Shown here in pieces: positions 35,776 through 44,366 of a DNA stretch of 64,000 nucleotides; position 1 is the first letter of the stretch; every line of letters begins with the position of its first letter. The position numbers and the translations under genes are program-made. A model generated the notes under the pieces. It ran no database searches. It was not told the origin of the DNA and was given only the letters and a program-made list of their open reading frames with translations. The stretch comes from Polynucleobacter sp. 15G-AUS-farblos (GTDB taxonomy: Bacteria > Pseudomonadota > Gammaproteobacteria > Burkholderiales > Burkholderiaceae), in assembly GCF_018882445.1 (NCBI RefSeq), contig NZ_JACVOM010000002.1, positions 62,001-126,000 on the forward strand, written 5' to 3'.

Positions 35776-36621
35776 TTACTTCTGAATGGTGGCAATCACA
35801 GGCGCATGATCGGAGGGCTGCTCCCATGCTCTGGGTACTTTGTCTACGATACTCGCTACGCATTTATCCTTCAAAGGGTCACTGAGCAAAATATGGTCAA
35901 TACGTAAGCCAGCATTTCTTCTAAAACCCATCATTCGATAATCCCACCAACTATAGGTTTTGGGGGCTTGCTCAAACATTCTGAAAGAGTCAGTAAAGCC
36001 TAGGTCGATTAATGCCTGAAATGCATCACGCTCTGGTTGTGAAACCAGATTCTGCCCCTCCCATGCCTTAGGATCATGCACATCAGCATCTGTAGGAGCG
36101 ATATTAAAATCCCCCAACAATGCTAAACGTGGGTTTTGGCCCAACTCTTCAGCTAACCAGGCCTGTAATTTGCTTAACCAATTTAGTTTGTAGACAAATT
36201 TATCGCTATCGGGTGACTGGCCATTGGGGAAATAGGCAGAGACCAATCTGATAGGATGCATTCCCGCAAAAGGAATCGTTGCCGCTAAGATACGTTGCTG
36301 CTCATCTTCAAATCCCGGGATATTGCGGGTGACTTTCAGGAAACTGGTTTCGTGATCAGTACAGATGGGCGCTAATGCCGCTTTGCGCACAATAATCGCG
36401 ACACCGTTATACGTTTTTTGCCCAGCAGCGAGGCTAAGATAACCCGCCTCTTCTAATTCGTGATGGGGATATTTATCATCCGTGAGCTTAAGCTCCTGAA
36501 GGCACAGCGCATCAATCGCTTGATTGGTCTTTTCCTGATCTTGCAACCAACGGAGTACATGTGGAAGACGCACCTTCAGAGAGTTCACATTCCACGCTGC
36601 AATCCGAATTGAATCAGTCAT
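35776..36621 (-). CDS. xth: Exodeoxyribonuclease III / AP endonuclease
   Basis: 281 residues. The endonuclease/exonuclease/phosphatase fold has AAWNVNSLKVRL at the N-terminus, LQELKLTDD with the metal-binding Glu, LLGDFNIAP, and DHILLSDPL plus SDHAPV with the catalytic Asp-His. It cleaves abasic sites and trims 3' ends during base-excision repair. Its start overlaps the ntrC stop by 8 nt, so this repair gene is translated from the nitrogen-control operon. Confidence 0.95.
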   Translation of the reverse strand: MTDSIRIAAWNVNSLKVRLPHVLRWLQDQEKTNQAIDALCLQELKLTDDKYPHHELEEAGYLSLAAGQKTYNGVAIIVRKAALAPICTDHETSFLKVTRNIPGFEDEQQRILAATIPFAGMHPIRLVSAYFPNGQSPDSDKFVYKLNWLSKLQAWLAEELGQNPRLALLGDFNIAPTDADVHDPKAWEGQNLVSQPERDAFQALIDLGFTDSFRMFEQAPKTYSWWDYRMMGFRRNAGLRIDHILLSDPLKDKCVASIVDKVPRAWEQPSDHAPVIATIQK

Positions 36622-38065
36622 CTATTCCGAGTTCCTGTAACTTACGAGTAATCGTATTGCGGCCAATACCCAAACGCTGAGCCGCCTCTACTCTACGGCC
36701 ACGCGTCACTTCTAGTGCGGCCTGTAAAACAGCTTTCTCGAAGCGCGCACAAAGCGCATCGTAAACCTCTTTGTCTCCATCCTGAAGCATTTTGACTGCC
36801 AAGCGCCCAAGACCACTTTCCCAATCGCCAGCTGCCCCCTTAGTCCCAACCAGGTGCTCTGGAGAGGTTTCACCATGTACTACTAACATGGGGGTGCTTG
36901 CCTCTGCAACAATATCCGCCGGCAAATCACTCATTCCAATAATGTTGGCTGGGGTCATTACCGTTAGCCAGTGGCATAAGTTCTCTAGTTGACGAACGTT
37001 TCCAGGAAATGGCATTGTGCTGATTTCTTTTAAGACTTCATCAGAGAGCTTTTTAGGTTCCACACCTAATGATTTCGCACAGCTCAACATGAAATGTCTT
37101 GCCAGCACTGGAATATCTTCACTACGCTCTCGCAATGAAGGCATGCGCAAACGAATCACGTTCAAACGATGCAATAAGTCTTCGCGGAAAGCACCAGAGG
37201 CAACGCGCGCTTCCAGATTTTGATGGGTTGAAGCGATGATGCGGACATTAGCCTTAATGGGATCTTGCCCGCCAATGCGATAAAAGTGACCATCGGTTAA
37301 CACACGCAATAGTCTGGTTTGCAAATCAAATGGTAGATCTGCAACTTCACCCAAAAATAAGGTACCGCCATCAGCTTGTTCAAAGCGACCACGGCGCAAA
37401 GTCAAAGCACCCGGGAAGGCACCGCGCTCATGTCCAAAAAGCTCAGACTCTAGCAAGTCTTTTGGCACTGCAGAGGTACTTAATGAAACAAATGGACCTT
37501 TTGCGCGCGGGCTATGCTTATGCAATGCATGCGCTACCAATTCTTTTCCGGTACCAGACTCTCCGGTGATGAGAACAGTTGCATGCGATTGAGCCAAGCG
37601 CCCAATCGCACGAAAAATTTCTTGCATGGCTGGGGCTTGTCCAATAATTTCACTTGCTTCCTGACGCCAGCCCACTGGCTCTTTAGCTCCAGAGTCATTC
37701 CGAATACCCTGCTCCACAGCGCGATGGATTAATTCAATAGCCTTATCGACATCAAATGGTTTGGTGAGGTACTCAAATGCACCACCCTGGAAAGAGGAAA
37801 CTGCAGAATCCAAATCCGAATATGCCGTCATGATGATCACAGGCAAATTAGGATGACTTGCTTTGACATGCTGGAGCAAATCCAAACCATTTCCACGTGG
37901 CATCCGAATATCGGAGATCAGAACCTGAGGGGTTTCCTTCTCGAGTGCATTCAGCACATCGTTTGGATTGGAAAAGCTCTTATGCGGAATATTTTCACGC
38001 GACAAGGCTTTTTCTAAAACCCAGCGAATGGATTGATCATCATCCACGATCCAGATTGATTTCAT
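36614..38065 (-). CDS. ntrC: Nitrogen regulator NtrC with atypical AAA+ motifs
   Basis: 483 residues. The receiver domain (1-120) has phospho-acceptor D52, the AAA+ domain (about 145-385) has Walker A GESGTGKE, and a Fis-type helix-turn-helix ends the protein (RVEAAQRLGIGRNTITRKL). Two key motifs are altered: the sigma-54 contact loop is GAFPGA (P218) instead of GAFTGA, and Walker B reads FLGEV (G239) instead of FLDEI. Such changes are expected to weaken ATP hydrolysis and sigma-54 contact. It overlaps ntrB by 4 nt and xth by 8 nt. Confidence 0.93.
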   Translation of the reverse strand: MKSIWIVDDDQSIRWVLEKALSRENIPHKSFSNPNDVLNALEKETPQVLISDIRMPRGNGLDLLQHVKASHPNLPVIIMTAYSDLDSAVSSFQGGAFEYLTKPFDVDKAIELIHRAVEQGIRNDSGAKEPVGWRQEASEIIGQAPAMQEIFRAIGRLAQSHATVLITGESGTGKELVAHALHKHSPRAKGPFVSLSTSAVPKDLLESELFGHERGAFPGALTLRRGRFEQADGGTLFLGEVADLPFDLQTRLLRVLTDGHFYRIGGQDPIKANVRIIASTHQNLEARVASGAFREDLLHRLNVIRLRMPSLRERSEDIPVLARHFMLSCAKSLGVEPKKLSDEVLKEISTMPFPGNVRQLENLCHWLTVMTPANIIGMSDLPADIVAEASTPMLVVHGETSPEHLVGTKGAAGDWESGLGRLAVKMLQDGDKEVYDALCARFEKAVLQAALEVTRGRRVEAAQRLGIGRNTITRKLQELGIDD

Positions 38066-39195
38066 GAGTTTTTCTCCTGCCTACGGTATGGAATTTGAAT
38101 ATGAAAGTCAGTACGTCCAGGGCGGCTATCACATGCAATAAAGCCCTGATGCTGTTGAACAAATGTTTGCGCTAAGGTCAGCCCTAAACCACTGCCCCCT
38201 TCCCTTCCAGAAACCAATGGGAAGAAAATGCGCTCGCTAATATCTTCAGGAATGCCTGGGCCGTTATCAATCACATGTAAATCCATTGCTAGCTTGTAAC
38301 GTTGCTTTGAAATAGTGACCGACCTAGCAATCCGGGTCTTTAATTCGATTTGTGCTGCGCCCAGACGAATCTCTTCTGAAAGTGCTTGAGCAGCGTTATG
38401 CACAATGTTGAGAACGGCCTGTATCAACTGTTCACGATCACCCAAAATATCCGGGAGACTTGTATCGTAGTTACGAATAATTCGCAGACCCTTTGGAAAC
38501 TCTGCCAATACTAGGCTGCGTACCCGCTCTAGCGCCTCGTGCACATTAAAGGGCTCCATGACATGAGCCTTTCGATGTGGAGCCAGCAGGCGATCTACCA
38601 AAGTCTGCAGCCGATCGGACTCTTTAATGATGACTTGCGTATATTCACGCAAACCTTTTTCAGGCAACTCATACTCCAACAGTTGTGCTGCCCCACGTAT
38701 TCCGCCCAATGGGTTTTTAATTTCGTGCGCTAGATTGCGCATGAGTTGTTTATTGGCTTCGACCTGCTGCGTTACCCGTTCATCACGCTCGCTGCGCAAT
38801 TGCTGATCAATCGGAAACCATTCCATCATGATGAGCGAAGGATCCTCTAATGAGGCTATGACTACATGCGCCGGTATAGAGTCTTGATGAATACTGCCTG
38901 GCAAGGAATGTAGAACCAATTCTTGACGTTGAGCAGTCACGTGACCGAGCTTGACTTCTTCAATCATCATACTTAAGGCGCTGTTATCGCCAAATAAATC
39001 ACGTACAGACTGACCCTCAAGAGATTTACGCGAAAGATCCAAAGCTGCTTCTGCAGCTGGGTTCACGTAAACCAGTTGATGGTTCTGCGCCTCAAATACC
39101 ACGATGGCATTGGGCATCTGATCAAGCAATGTCGGAAAAAAAGGAGCAGCCGAAGCTGCTCCCTTGAACGAATTGCGCAACAGACCTGCGCTCAA
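38062..39195 (-). CDS. ntrB: Nitrogen regulation sensor kinase NtrB
   Basis: 377 residues, cytoplasmic. A PAS domain (about 25-130), HisKA with the phospho-acceptor His in NLAHEIKNPLGGIRGAAQLL, and HATPase boxes (NIVHNAAQAL, DNGPGIPE, GSGLGLTLAQ) match NtrB/GlnL. It phosphorylates or dephosphorylates NtrC according to PII signals. The start is TTG at 39195 with AGGAG 5 nt upstream, and the gap to glnA is 14 nt. Confidence 0.95.
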   Translation of the reverse strand: MSAGLLRNSFKGAASAAPFFPTLLDQMPNAIVVFEAQNHQLVYVNPAAEAALDLSRKSLEGQSVRDLFGDNSALSMMIEEVKLGHVTAQRQELVLHSLPGSIHQDSIPAHVVIASLEDPSLIMMEWFPIDQQLRSERDERVTQQVEANKQLMRNLAHEIKNPLGGIRGAAQLLEYELPEKGLREYTQVIIKESDRLQTLVDRLLAPHRKAHVMEPFNVHEALERVRSLVLAEFPKGLRIIRNYDTSLPDILGDREQLIQAVLNIVHNAAQALSEEIRLGAAQIELKTRIARSVTISKQRYKLAMDLHVIDNGPGIPEDISERIFFPLVSGREGGSGLGLTLAQTFVQQHQGFIACDSRPGRTDFHIQIPYRRQEKNS

Positions 39196-39209
39196 GTTCT
39201 CTCCTTCGC

Positions 39210-40625
39210 TTACAGGGAGTAATACATATCAAATTCGATTGGATGGGTTGTCATACGGAAACGTGTGACATCTTCCATTTTCAAATTGATATAGGCATCA
39301 ATCATAGACTCAGTGAATACTCCACCGCGAGTCAAGAACTCATGATCTTTCTTCAATGCATCCAATGCTTCTTCCAAACTCGCGCAAACGGTTGGGATCT
39401 TTGCATCTTCTTCTGGTGGCAAGTCATATAAATTCTTGTCAGCAGCTTCACCTGGATGAATCTTGTTCTGCACGCCATCCAAACCAGCCATCAACAATGC
39501 AGAGAAGCAAAGGTATGGGTTAGCCAATGGATCTGGGAAACGAGTCTCGATACGACGACCCTTAGGACTTGGAACGTGTGGAATACGGATCGAAGCAGAA
39601 CGGTTACGTGCTGAGTAAGCCAACTTCACTGGCGCCTCAAAGCCTGGGACTAAACGCTTATATGAGTTTGTACCTGGGTTAGTAATCGCATTCAATGCCT
39701 TAGCGTGCTTAATGATGCCGCCGATGTAGAACAGAGCGAACTCTGACAAACCAGCATAACCATTACCAGCAAATAAGTTCTCGCCGTTCTTCCAAACAGA
39801 TTGGTGAACGTGCATACCTGAACCGTTATCACCTACTACTGGCTTAGGCATGAAGGTTGCTGTCTTGCCATAAGCATGCGCAACGTTTTGAATGACATAC
39901 TTCTGCCAGATAGTCCAGTCAGCGCGTTGTACTAATGTGCTGAACTTGGTGCCCAATTCGTTTTGGCCTTGACCAGCAACTTCATGGTGATGCACTTCAA
40001 CTGGAATACCCAAAGACTCAAGGATCAAACACATTTCCGAACGCATATCTTGGAATGTATCTACAGGGGCAACTGGGAAATAGCCGCCTTTTTTACCTGG
40101 ACGGTGACCAGTATTACCACCTTCAATTTCAGCACCTGAAGACCATGGAGCCTCTTCAGAATCAATCTTGACGAAGCAACCCTGCATATCGGCACCCCAA
40201 CGAACGCCGTCAAAAATAAAGAACTCTGGCTCTGGGCCAAAGTAAGCTGCATCGCCTAAGCCAGTGCTCTTCAAATACGCTTCTGCGCGCTTTGCAATTG
40301 AACGTGGATCGCGGTCATAACCTTTACCGTCAGCAGGCTCGATCACATCGCAAGTCAATACCAAAGTTGGCTCTTCATAGAATGGATCAATGTAAGCAGC
40401 TGTTGGATCTGGTTTGAGCAACATATCGGAGGCTTCAATGCCCTTCCAACCAGCAATAGAAGAACCGTCAAACGCGTGACCGCTCTCAAACTTGTCTTCG
40501 TCAAAAGCAGAGATAGGTACTGTTGTGTGTTGCTCTTTACCCTTTGTATCAACAAAGCGGAAATCAACGAAAGTACACTCTTTCTCTTTTACTAACTTCA
40601 TCACATCAGCGACGGTTTTCGTCAT
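39210..40625 (-). CDS. glnA: Glutamine synthetase type I
   Basis: 471 residues. GlnA makes glutamine from glutamate, ammonia and ATP. The beta-grasp and catalytic domains are complete, with [17 protein letters not shown], the ATP-binding [18 protein letters not shown] block and the adenylylation site Tyr in NLYDLPPEE, so the adenylylated GSI-beta form is expected. The leader carries two NtrC-like sites and a sigma-54-like element. It heads glnA-ntrB-ntrC-xth. Confidence 0.98.
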   Translation of the reverse strand: MTKTVADVMKLVKEKECTFVDFRFVDTKGKEQHTTVPISAFDEDKFESGHAFDGSSIAGWKGIEASDMLLKPDPTAAYIDPFYEEPTLVLTCDVIEPADGKGYDRDPRSIAKRAEAYLKSTGLGDAAYFGPEPEFFIFDGVRWGADMQGCFVKIDSEEAPWSSGAEIEGGNTGHRPGKKGGYFPVAPVDTFQDMRSEMCLILESLGIPVEVHHHEVAGQGQNELGTKFSTLVQRADWTIWQKYVIQNVAHAYGKTATFMPKPVVGDNGSGMHVHQSVWKNGENLFAGNGYAGLSEFALFYIGGIIKHAKALNAITNPGTNSYKRLVPGFEAPVKLAYSARNRSASIRIPHVPSPKGRRIETRFPDPLANPYLCFSALLMAGLDGVQNKIHPGEAADKNLYDLPPEEDAKIPTVCASLEEALDALKKDHEFLTRGGVFTESMIDAYINLKMEDVTRFRMTTHPIEFDMYYSL

Positions 40626-40688
40626 GCAAATCTCCTCTATTAACTAAATTCGGAATTGAAACTTAAGGCATACACCCTTGTTCATTCC

Positions 40689-40706
40689 AGGCACCAAACA
40701 TGCCTA
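40689..40706 (-). promoter_or_regulatory. Possible sigma-54 promoter of glnA
   Basis: On the - strand GGCATGTTTGGTGC has GG (40704-40703) and GC (40692-40691) separated by exactly 10 bases, the -24/-12 pattern of sigma-54 promoters; the GGCA and GC cores match but the rest is imperfect. It lies downstream of both NtrC-like sites, about 65 nt from the glnA ATG. The altered NtrC makes its use doubtful. Confidence 0.4.
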
Positions 40707-40755
40707 ATGGATGTATGTAATTTACTGAAGCAAACAAATGGGAATAGTCATTATT

Positions 40756-40770
40756 GCACTGATTAAGTGC
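40756..40770. promoter_or_regulatory. NtrC-like operator, promoter-proximal
   Basis: GCACT-N5-AGTGC is a perfect 5-bp inverted repeat fitting the GCAC-N7-GTGC core of enterobacterial NtrC sites. It lies about 130 bp upstream of the glnA ATG. Confidence 0.6.
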
Positions 40771-40799
40771 TCAAATACCCCTTTTATAGCTAGAAAGCA

Positions 40800-40830
40800 C
40801 TCTATTTGCACCAATTTAGTGCAAATAGAG
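40800..40830. promoter_or_regulatory. NtrC-like operator within a 12-bp-arm palindrome
   Basis: Arms CTCTATTTGCAC and GTGCAAATAGAG (40800-40811 and 40819-40830) are perfectly complementary with a 7-bp spacer. The central - strand sequence GCACTAAATTGGTGCAA differs by one base from the E. coli glnA upstream NtrC site as I remember it. It directly follows the stop of the CinA-like gene, so as RNA it could also fold as a 3' hairpin, but no T run follows. Confidence 0.7.
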
Positions 40831-40831
40831 C

Positions 40832-41686
40832 TTAGCTAATGTCGTGGATTTCATAACCCAGCTCTTGGGTGCCGGTTCGCAGTGCGCTCCATGCGCTTTC
40901 TAATAAATTGGCATTGCCTTTGATTCCAAGCTCAATATGGCGATCTGCATAAACGCCGCCTCTGGAGGCGTCCCCTACAGAGGGAAGACTAAAGACCTTC
41001 ACCCCAGGAAAACTTGCCTCTATACGCTCCATGAGTGGCGTTAGCACTGACTCAATGCCCTTAGGAACAATAAAGCTTTGCTCAGCCCAATTTTCTTGAT
41101 GAAAAAGATCTTTGTAGTGGGTATCTAAACTCCAAGCCATCATGGGAGCTGCCATCACTGGGAAGCCAGGCACAAAGTGGTGCTCTCGAATTCGGAACCC
41201 TGGAATCTGGTTGTAAGGATTGGGAATAATCTCACTACCAATCGGAAACTCGCCCATCTTAAAGCGATGCTGATTCTCTGGAGTATTGAGATCCGCTTTA
41301 ACTGGATCTCCTTCTGCTGTTGATTGAATGCGTCCAGCAATCAGCTCTCTTGCAGTCGGGTGTAATTCTATTTTCGTACCTAAGGCAAGCGCAGCGCACT
41401 GACGAGTGTGGTCATCTGGTGTTGCCCCTATTCCTCCAGTGCTAAACACCACATCACCACTAGCAAAACTTTCTTTGAGGGTTGCAGTAATTTGATCGGG
41501 ATCATCTGCAACATATTTTGCCCATGACAAACTTAAACCGCGCTCAGTCAATAACTCGATGAGCTTACTCATGTGTTTATCTTGACGACGGCCCGACAAA
41601 ATCTCATCACCAATCACAATCAGGCCAAAGCGTCGGGTCGCTATTTCAGGCTCATCAATTGCCACTTTTTTTAATGCATCAACCAT
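40832..41686 (-). CDS. CinA-like molybdopterin-binding domain protein
   Basis: 284 residues from the ATG at 41686, which overlaps the upstream stop by 8 nt; a TTG seven codons earlier is possible but lies within that gene. The MoCF-type domain (about 15-180) has IVIGDEILSGRRQDKH and FSTGGIGATPDDHT, as in the N-terminal half of CinA and in MogA/MoaB. It lacks the C-terminal nicotinamide-nucleotide amidase domain of full CinA. Function unproven; possibly nucleotide-pyrophosphatase activity as in COG1058 proteins. Confidence 0.8.
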   Translation of the reverse strand: MVDALKKVAIDEPEIATRRFGLIVIGDEILSGRRQDKHMSKLIELLTERGLSLSWAKYVADDPDQITATLKESFASGDVVFSTGGIGATPDDHTRQCAALALGTKIELHPTARELIAGRIQSTAEGDPVKADLNTPENQHRFKMGEFPIGSEIIPNPYNQIPGFRIREHHFVPGFPVMAAPMMAWSLDTHYKDLFHQENWAEQSFIVPKGIESVLTPLMERIEASFPGVKVFSLPSVGDASRGGVYADRHIELGIKGNANLLESAWSALRTGTQELGYEIHDIS

Positions 41687-42548
41687 GGTACGGAAGCTCC
41701 ATATCAACTACACGCGTTTCTACTGTAAGGGCTTTATCCAATTCTTCTTGTCGCAGCTCCTTTAGGGCATCCAATAAGAAATGACTAAACCAGAGTGCAG
41801 CAAAAACAAAAATTAAAGAATAAATCCATAGCGCTACAAAGCTCACTATCGGAAACAAAATTAAAGCTAATGCCGAGGTAGCCCAAAAGAAAGTGGGAAC
41901 TGCGCCCAACATGCCGGACACGACACCCATCGTCAACAGTGGCCAGCGATATTTTTCTATCAAGAGATCACGCTCTTCTGAGCTAGCATGTTTAGCTAAC
42001 ACGTCATACGACATGAGGCGCATCGTTAACCAACCCCATAACAATGGGGGCAATACCGCTACCAGCGGTGGCACCCACCATACCGGCAGCGTCAACATCA
42101 CTAGCAGCAAACAAATCAGTGCTGACCATATGGTGTAGAAGAAGCTACCAAAAAGGCCTCCCCCATTTTTGCATTCCAAATCTTGATAAGTCGACTGCTT
42201 AGCAACTATGTTCACAATGGCGGGAACAGTAGAAAAAGCAATAAACACTAGCAGGCTAATCGTAATGAGCGGAATAATCAGCATGACAAAAAATAAGGGG
42301 GCAATCCAAGCCCGTGCATTTTCAAAGCCAGCCCAAATTAGCCCATCCTGAATCCAACTCGTAAAAACGGAGGTGGTTAAGAAGATGCTTAAAGCCTCTA
42401 ATGCGGGCGTCCATGTGAGCCAAATCAAACAACCCCAAAGCACAGAAACAATTAAGAAAGGTCGCAAGCTCAGCCATAGCATGCGTGGATGCATGGTTCC
42501 CACTAAAGCCAAACCAAAGGACTTAAACACTTGCTGTAAACCGATCAT
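41679..42548 (-). CDS. EI24 (CysZ-like) membrane protein
   Basis: 289 residues with about six membrane segments in the EI24 arrangement (PF07264). The family includes the sulfate permease CysZ and many uncharacterised proteobacterial proteins. The conserved central region around LPVWWVPPLVAVLPPLLWGWL and the following YDVLAKHASSEER loop fit. No sulfur gene is adjacent, so transport of sulfate should not be assumed. Its stop overlaps the CinA-like gene start by 8 nt, implying cotranslation. Confidence 0.8.
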   Translation of the reverse strand: MIGLQQVFKSFGLALVGTMHPRMLWLSLRPFLIVSVLWGCLIWLTWTPALEALSIFLTTSVFTSWIQDGLIWAGFENARAWIAPLFFVMLIIPLITISLLVFIAFSTVPAIVNIVAKQSTYQDLECKNGGGLFGSFFYTIWSALICLLLVMLTLPVWWVPPLVAVLPPLLWGWLTMRLMSYDVLAKHASSEERDLLIEKYRWPLLTMGVVSGMLGAVPTFFWATSALALILFPIVSFVALWIYSLIFVFAALWFSHFLLDALKELRQEELDKALTVETRVVDMELPYHG

Positions 42549-42578
42549 ATGACTCCTAATGCATGCATCACTGCATAC

Positions 42579-43562
42579 TTACTTTGGCAATAATTCTCTC
42601 ACTGCATGAACCAGCCCCTGCCATTGCTGAGTCAGGATATTTGGCGATACCCTTAAGTTTCGCACGCCCGTTGGATAGGCCTTATCTGGAAATACGGCCG
42701 TCTTCAACATCATGTCCCACCATGGGAACAAAACGCCAAAATTGCAACCTCCCAAAACGCCGGGCTTGCCCTGAGCTTCATGGCCATAGCCGACAGCATG
42801 ATGCATACGATGAAACATCGGTGAAACCAATAAATATCGGGCAGTGCCGAGATCTATTTTGAGATTAGCGTGCTGCCAACTCTGAATAAATTGACTAATG
42901 GCTACCAAGAGAACAAATTGGCCAGGGGGAACCCCAATGAATAAGGCAACCAATGACATGAAGGATGCGCGCATGATGTCATCAAGGATATGGTTACGAT
43001 TATCAGACCACGCAGTCATCACCGTTTGACTGTGGTGCAAGGCATGCAATTGCCACCACCAATTAAAACTATGAGACGCACGGTGGTAGAGGTAATCAAA
43101 TGCATCTAAGACAATAAGGTAAATCAGAAAACTCACCAGTGGAATCGAGCTAACGCCAGGCCACCAAGACTCTACGTTTAAGCGGTCAAACCGAAAGTCA
43201 TGTAATACCGAATCTATTTCAAAGAAAAGTCCTGATAGTGCAATAAAAATGAGGCCATGAAAAATGCCCAGGCGATGAAATAGTGTGTAGATAACATCTA
43301 CCCTGCTCTGCTTAGAAAAAGATTCTTGCACCTCAGCTGGCGAGAAACGCTCCCAGGCTCGCAAGACAAAAGCAATTAAAAAGATTTGAATACAGCCAAA
43401 TAGAAACCAATCAATGCCATCGTAGGCATCTTCTGCAAAAGCGATTAAATCAAAGCGGTAAAGCACGGGGCCTACCGCATTGGTGAATATCCATTCCTGA
43501 ATGCCCCCATAAGCATTCGAAATCGCATCAGCAATTGCATTGGTCATCAGACTGAAATCCAT
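42579..43562 (-). CDS. Sterol desaturase/fatty acid hydroxylase family protein
   Basis: 327 residues, integral membrane. The di-iron histidine clusters of the family are visible: HRASHSFNWWWQLHALHHS around residue 165, DNRNH, and HRMHH near 240. These enzymes hydroxylate or desaturate lipids using O2. A lipid or hopanoid substrate is likely, but the exact one is unknown. It is 3 nt downstream of the polysaccharide deacetylase stop-to-start junction and on the same strand. Confidence 0.85.
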   Translation of the reverse strand: MDFSLMTNAIADAISNAYGGIQEWIFTNAVGPVLYRFDLIAFAEDAYDGIDWFLFGCIQIFLIAFVLRAWERFSPAEVQESFSKQSRVDVIYTLFHRLGIFHGLIFIALSGLFFEIDSVLHDFRFDRLNVESWWPGVSSIPLVSFLIYLIVLDAFDYLYHRASHSFNWWWQLHALHHSQTVMTAWSDNRNHILDDIMRASFMSLVALFIGVPPGQFVLLVAISQFIQSWQHANLKIDLGTARYLLVSPMFHRMHHAVGYGHEAQGKPGVLGGCNFGVLFPWWDMMLKTAVFPDKAYPTGVRNLRVSPNILTQQWQGLVHAVRELLPK

Positions 43563-43565
43563 ATC

Positions 43566-44360
43566 TTATTTTGACTGATTTGAACGAGATTTGGGTAGTA
43601 GCCCAAAACAAAAGCCTCGATTCTTCAAGTTCACAATCAATTGCTCTAAAACAGCTGGCGCCCAAGGCTCTTTTCTAGACCAAATACCAAGGTGAGCCAT
43701 CGTAATGTCTCCATCAGCAATACTTTTACTGGCCTTGGCTAGCAACTTGTCATTGGGGTGTTTATCGGAATCCAATTCGTCCCCCAGAAAACCAGCACCT
43801 GCCCAGCCCATATGTTCATAACCACACATATTTCCCATCCGAATTAAGGTGGGTGAAGTCTTCCCGCCAGGGGCACGCCATATTTTTTCAATAGATTGGC
43901 CAGTGAGCTCTATGAATCGCTGATCTACACGCCGAATTTCTTTGCACATAGACGCTTCGTTATAAAGCAATGTCATGCCAGCTTTGGGGCCAAACTGTGG
44001 CTTCTCAAATACCTCACCCTTTGGACCGTCTTTAACAAAGTACACATGATCGTAGGTGTGGCTTCCGAAGTGGTGACCCTCCTTTACCCTTTCTTGCCAA
44101 TAAGACTTCCAGGAATCATCTAAAGAAAAATCGCCACGAAAGGTTTTCTCATTGGAGAGAAAGAAGGTCGCCTTTACGTCCTGGCGCTTTAGTATTTCAG
44201 CCACCTTTTCCGCCACCGACATATTGCCCGTGTCAAATGAGAGATAGACCGTCTTATTACAATTTGGCGTTTGTGAACTTACGCCCAATGAAAAACAGCC
44301 GATGAAGAATACGGCTGTAGTTTTAATTAACATTGAAATAAGGCGTGACTCTAGCTGCAT
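43566..44360 (-). CDS. Polysaccharide deacetylase family protein
   Basis: 264 residues. A signal peptide or N-terminal anchor covers about 1-30. The NodB-type domain follows. Motif 2, H-T-Y-D-H in HFGSHTYDHV, is intact and would bind the metal. Motif 1 reads SFDTGN instead of the usual TFDDG, so the second Asp is replaced by Thr. RAPGGKTSPT corresponds to motif 3. It probably acts on a cell-wall or exopolysaccharide sugar in the periplasm; activity depends on whether the variant motif is functional. Confidence 0.8.
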   Translation of the reverse strand: MQLESRLISMLIKTTAVFFIGCFSLGVSSQTPNCNKTVYLSFDTGNMSVAEKVAEILKRQDVKATFFLSNEKTFRGDFSLDDSWKSYWQERVKEGHHFGSHTYDHVYFVKDGPKGEVFEKPQFGPKAGMTLLYNEASMCKEIRRVDQRFIELTGQSIEKIWRAPGGKTSPTLIRMGNMCGYEHMGWAGAGFLGDELDSDKHPNDKLLAKASKSIADGDITMAHLGIWSRKEPWAPAVLEQLIVNLKNRGFCFGLLPKSRSNQSK

Positions 44361-44366
44361 AGAACT

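Noticed and set aside
38614-38621. A further AraC half-site (ATCGGACT)
   Set aside because: It lies inside the ntrB coding sequence, has no GGTAAG partner and no tandem copy, so it is most likely chance.
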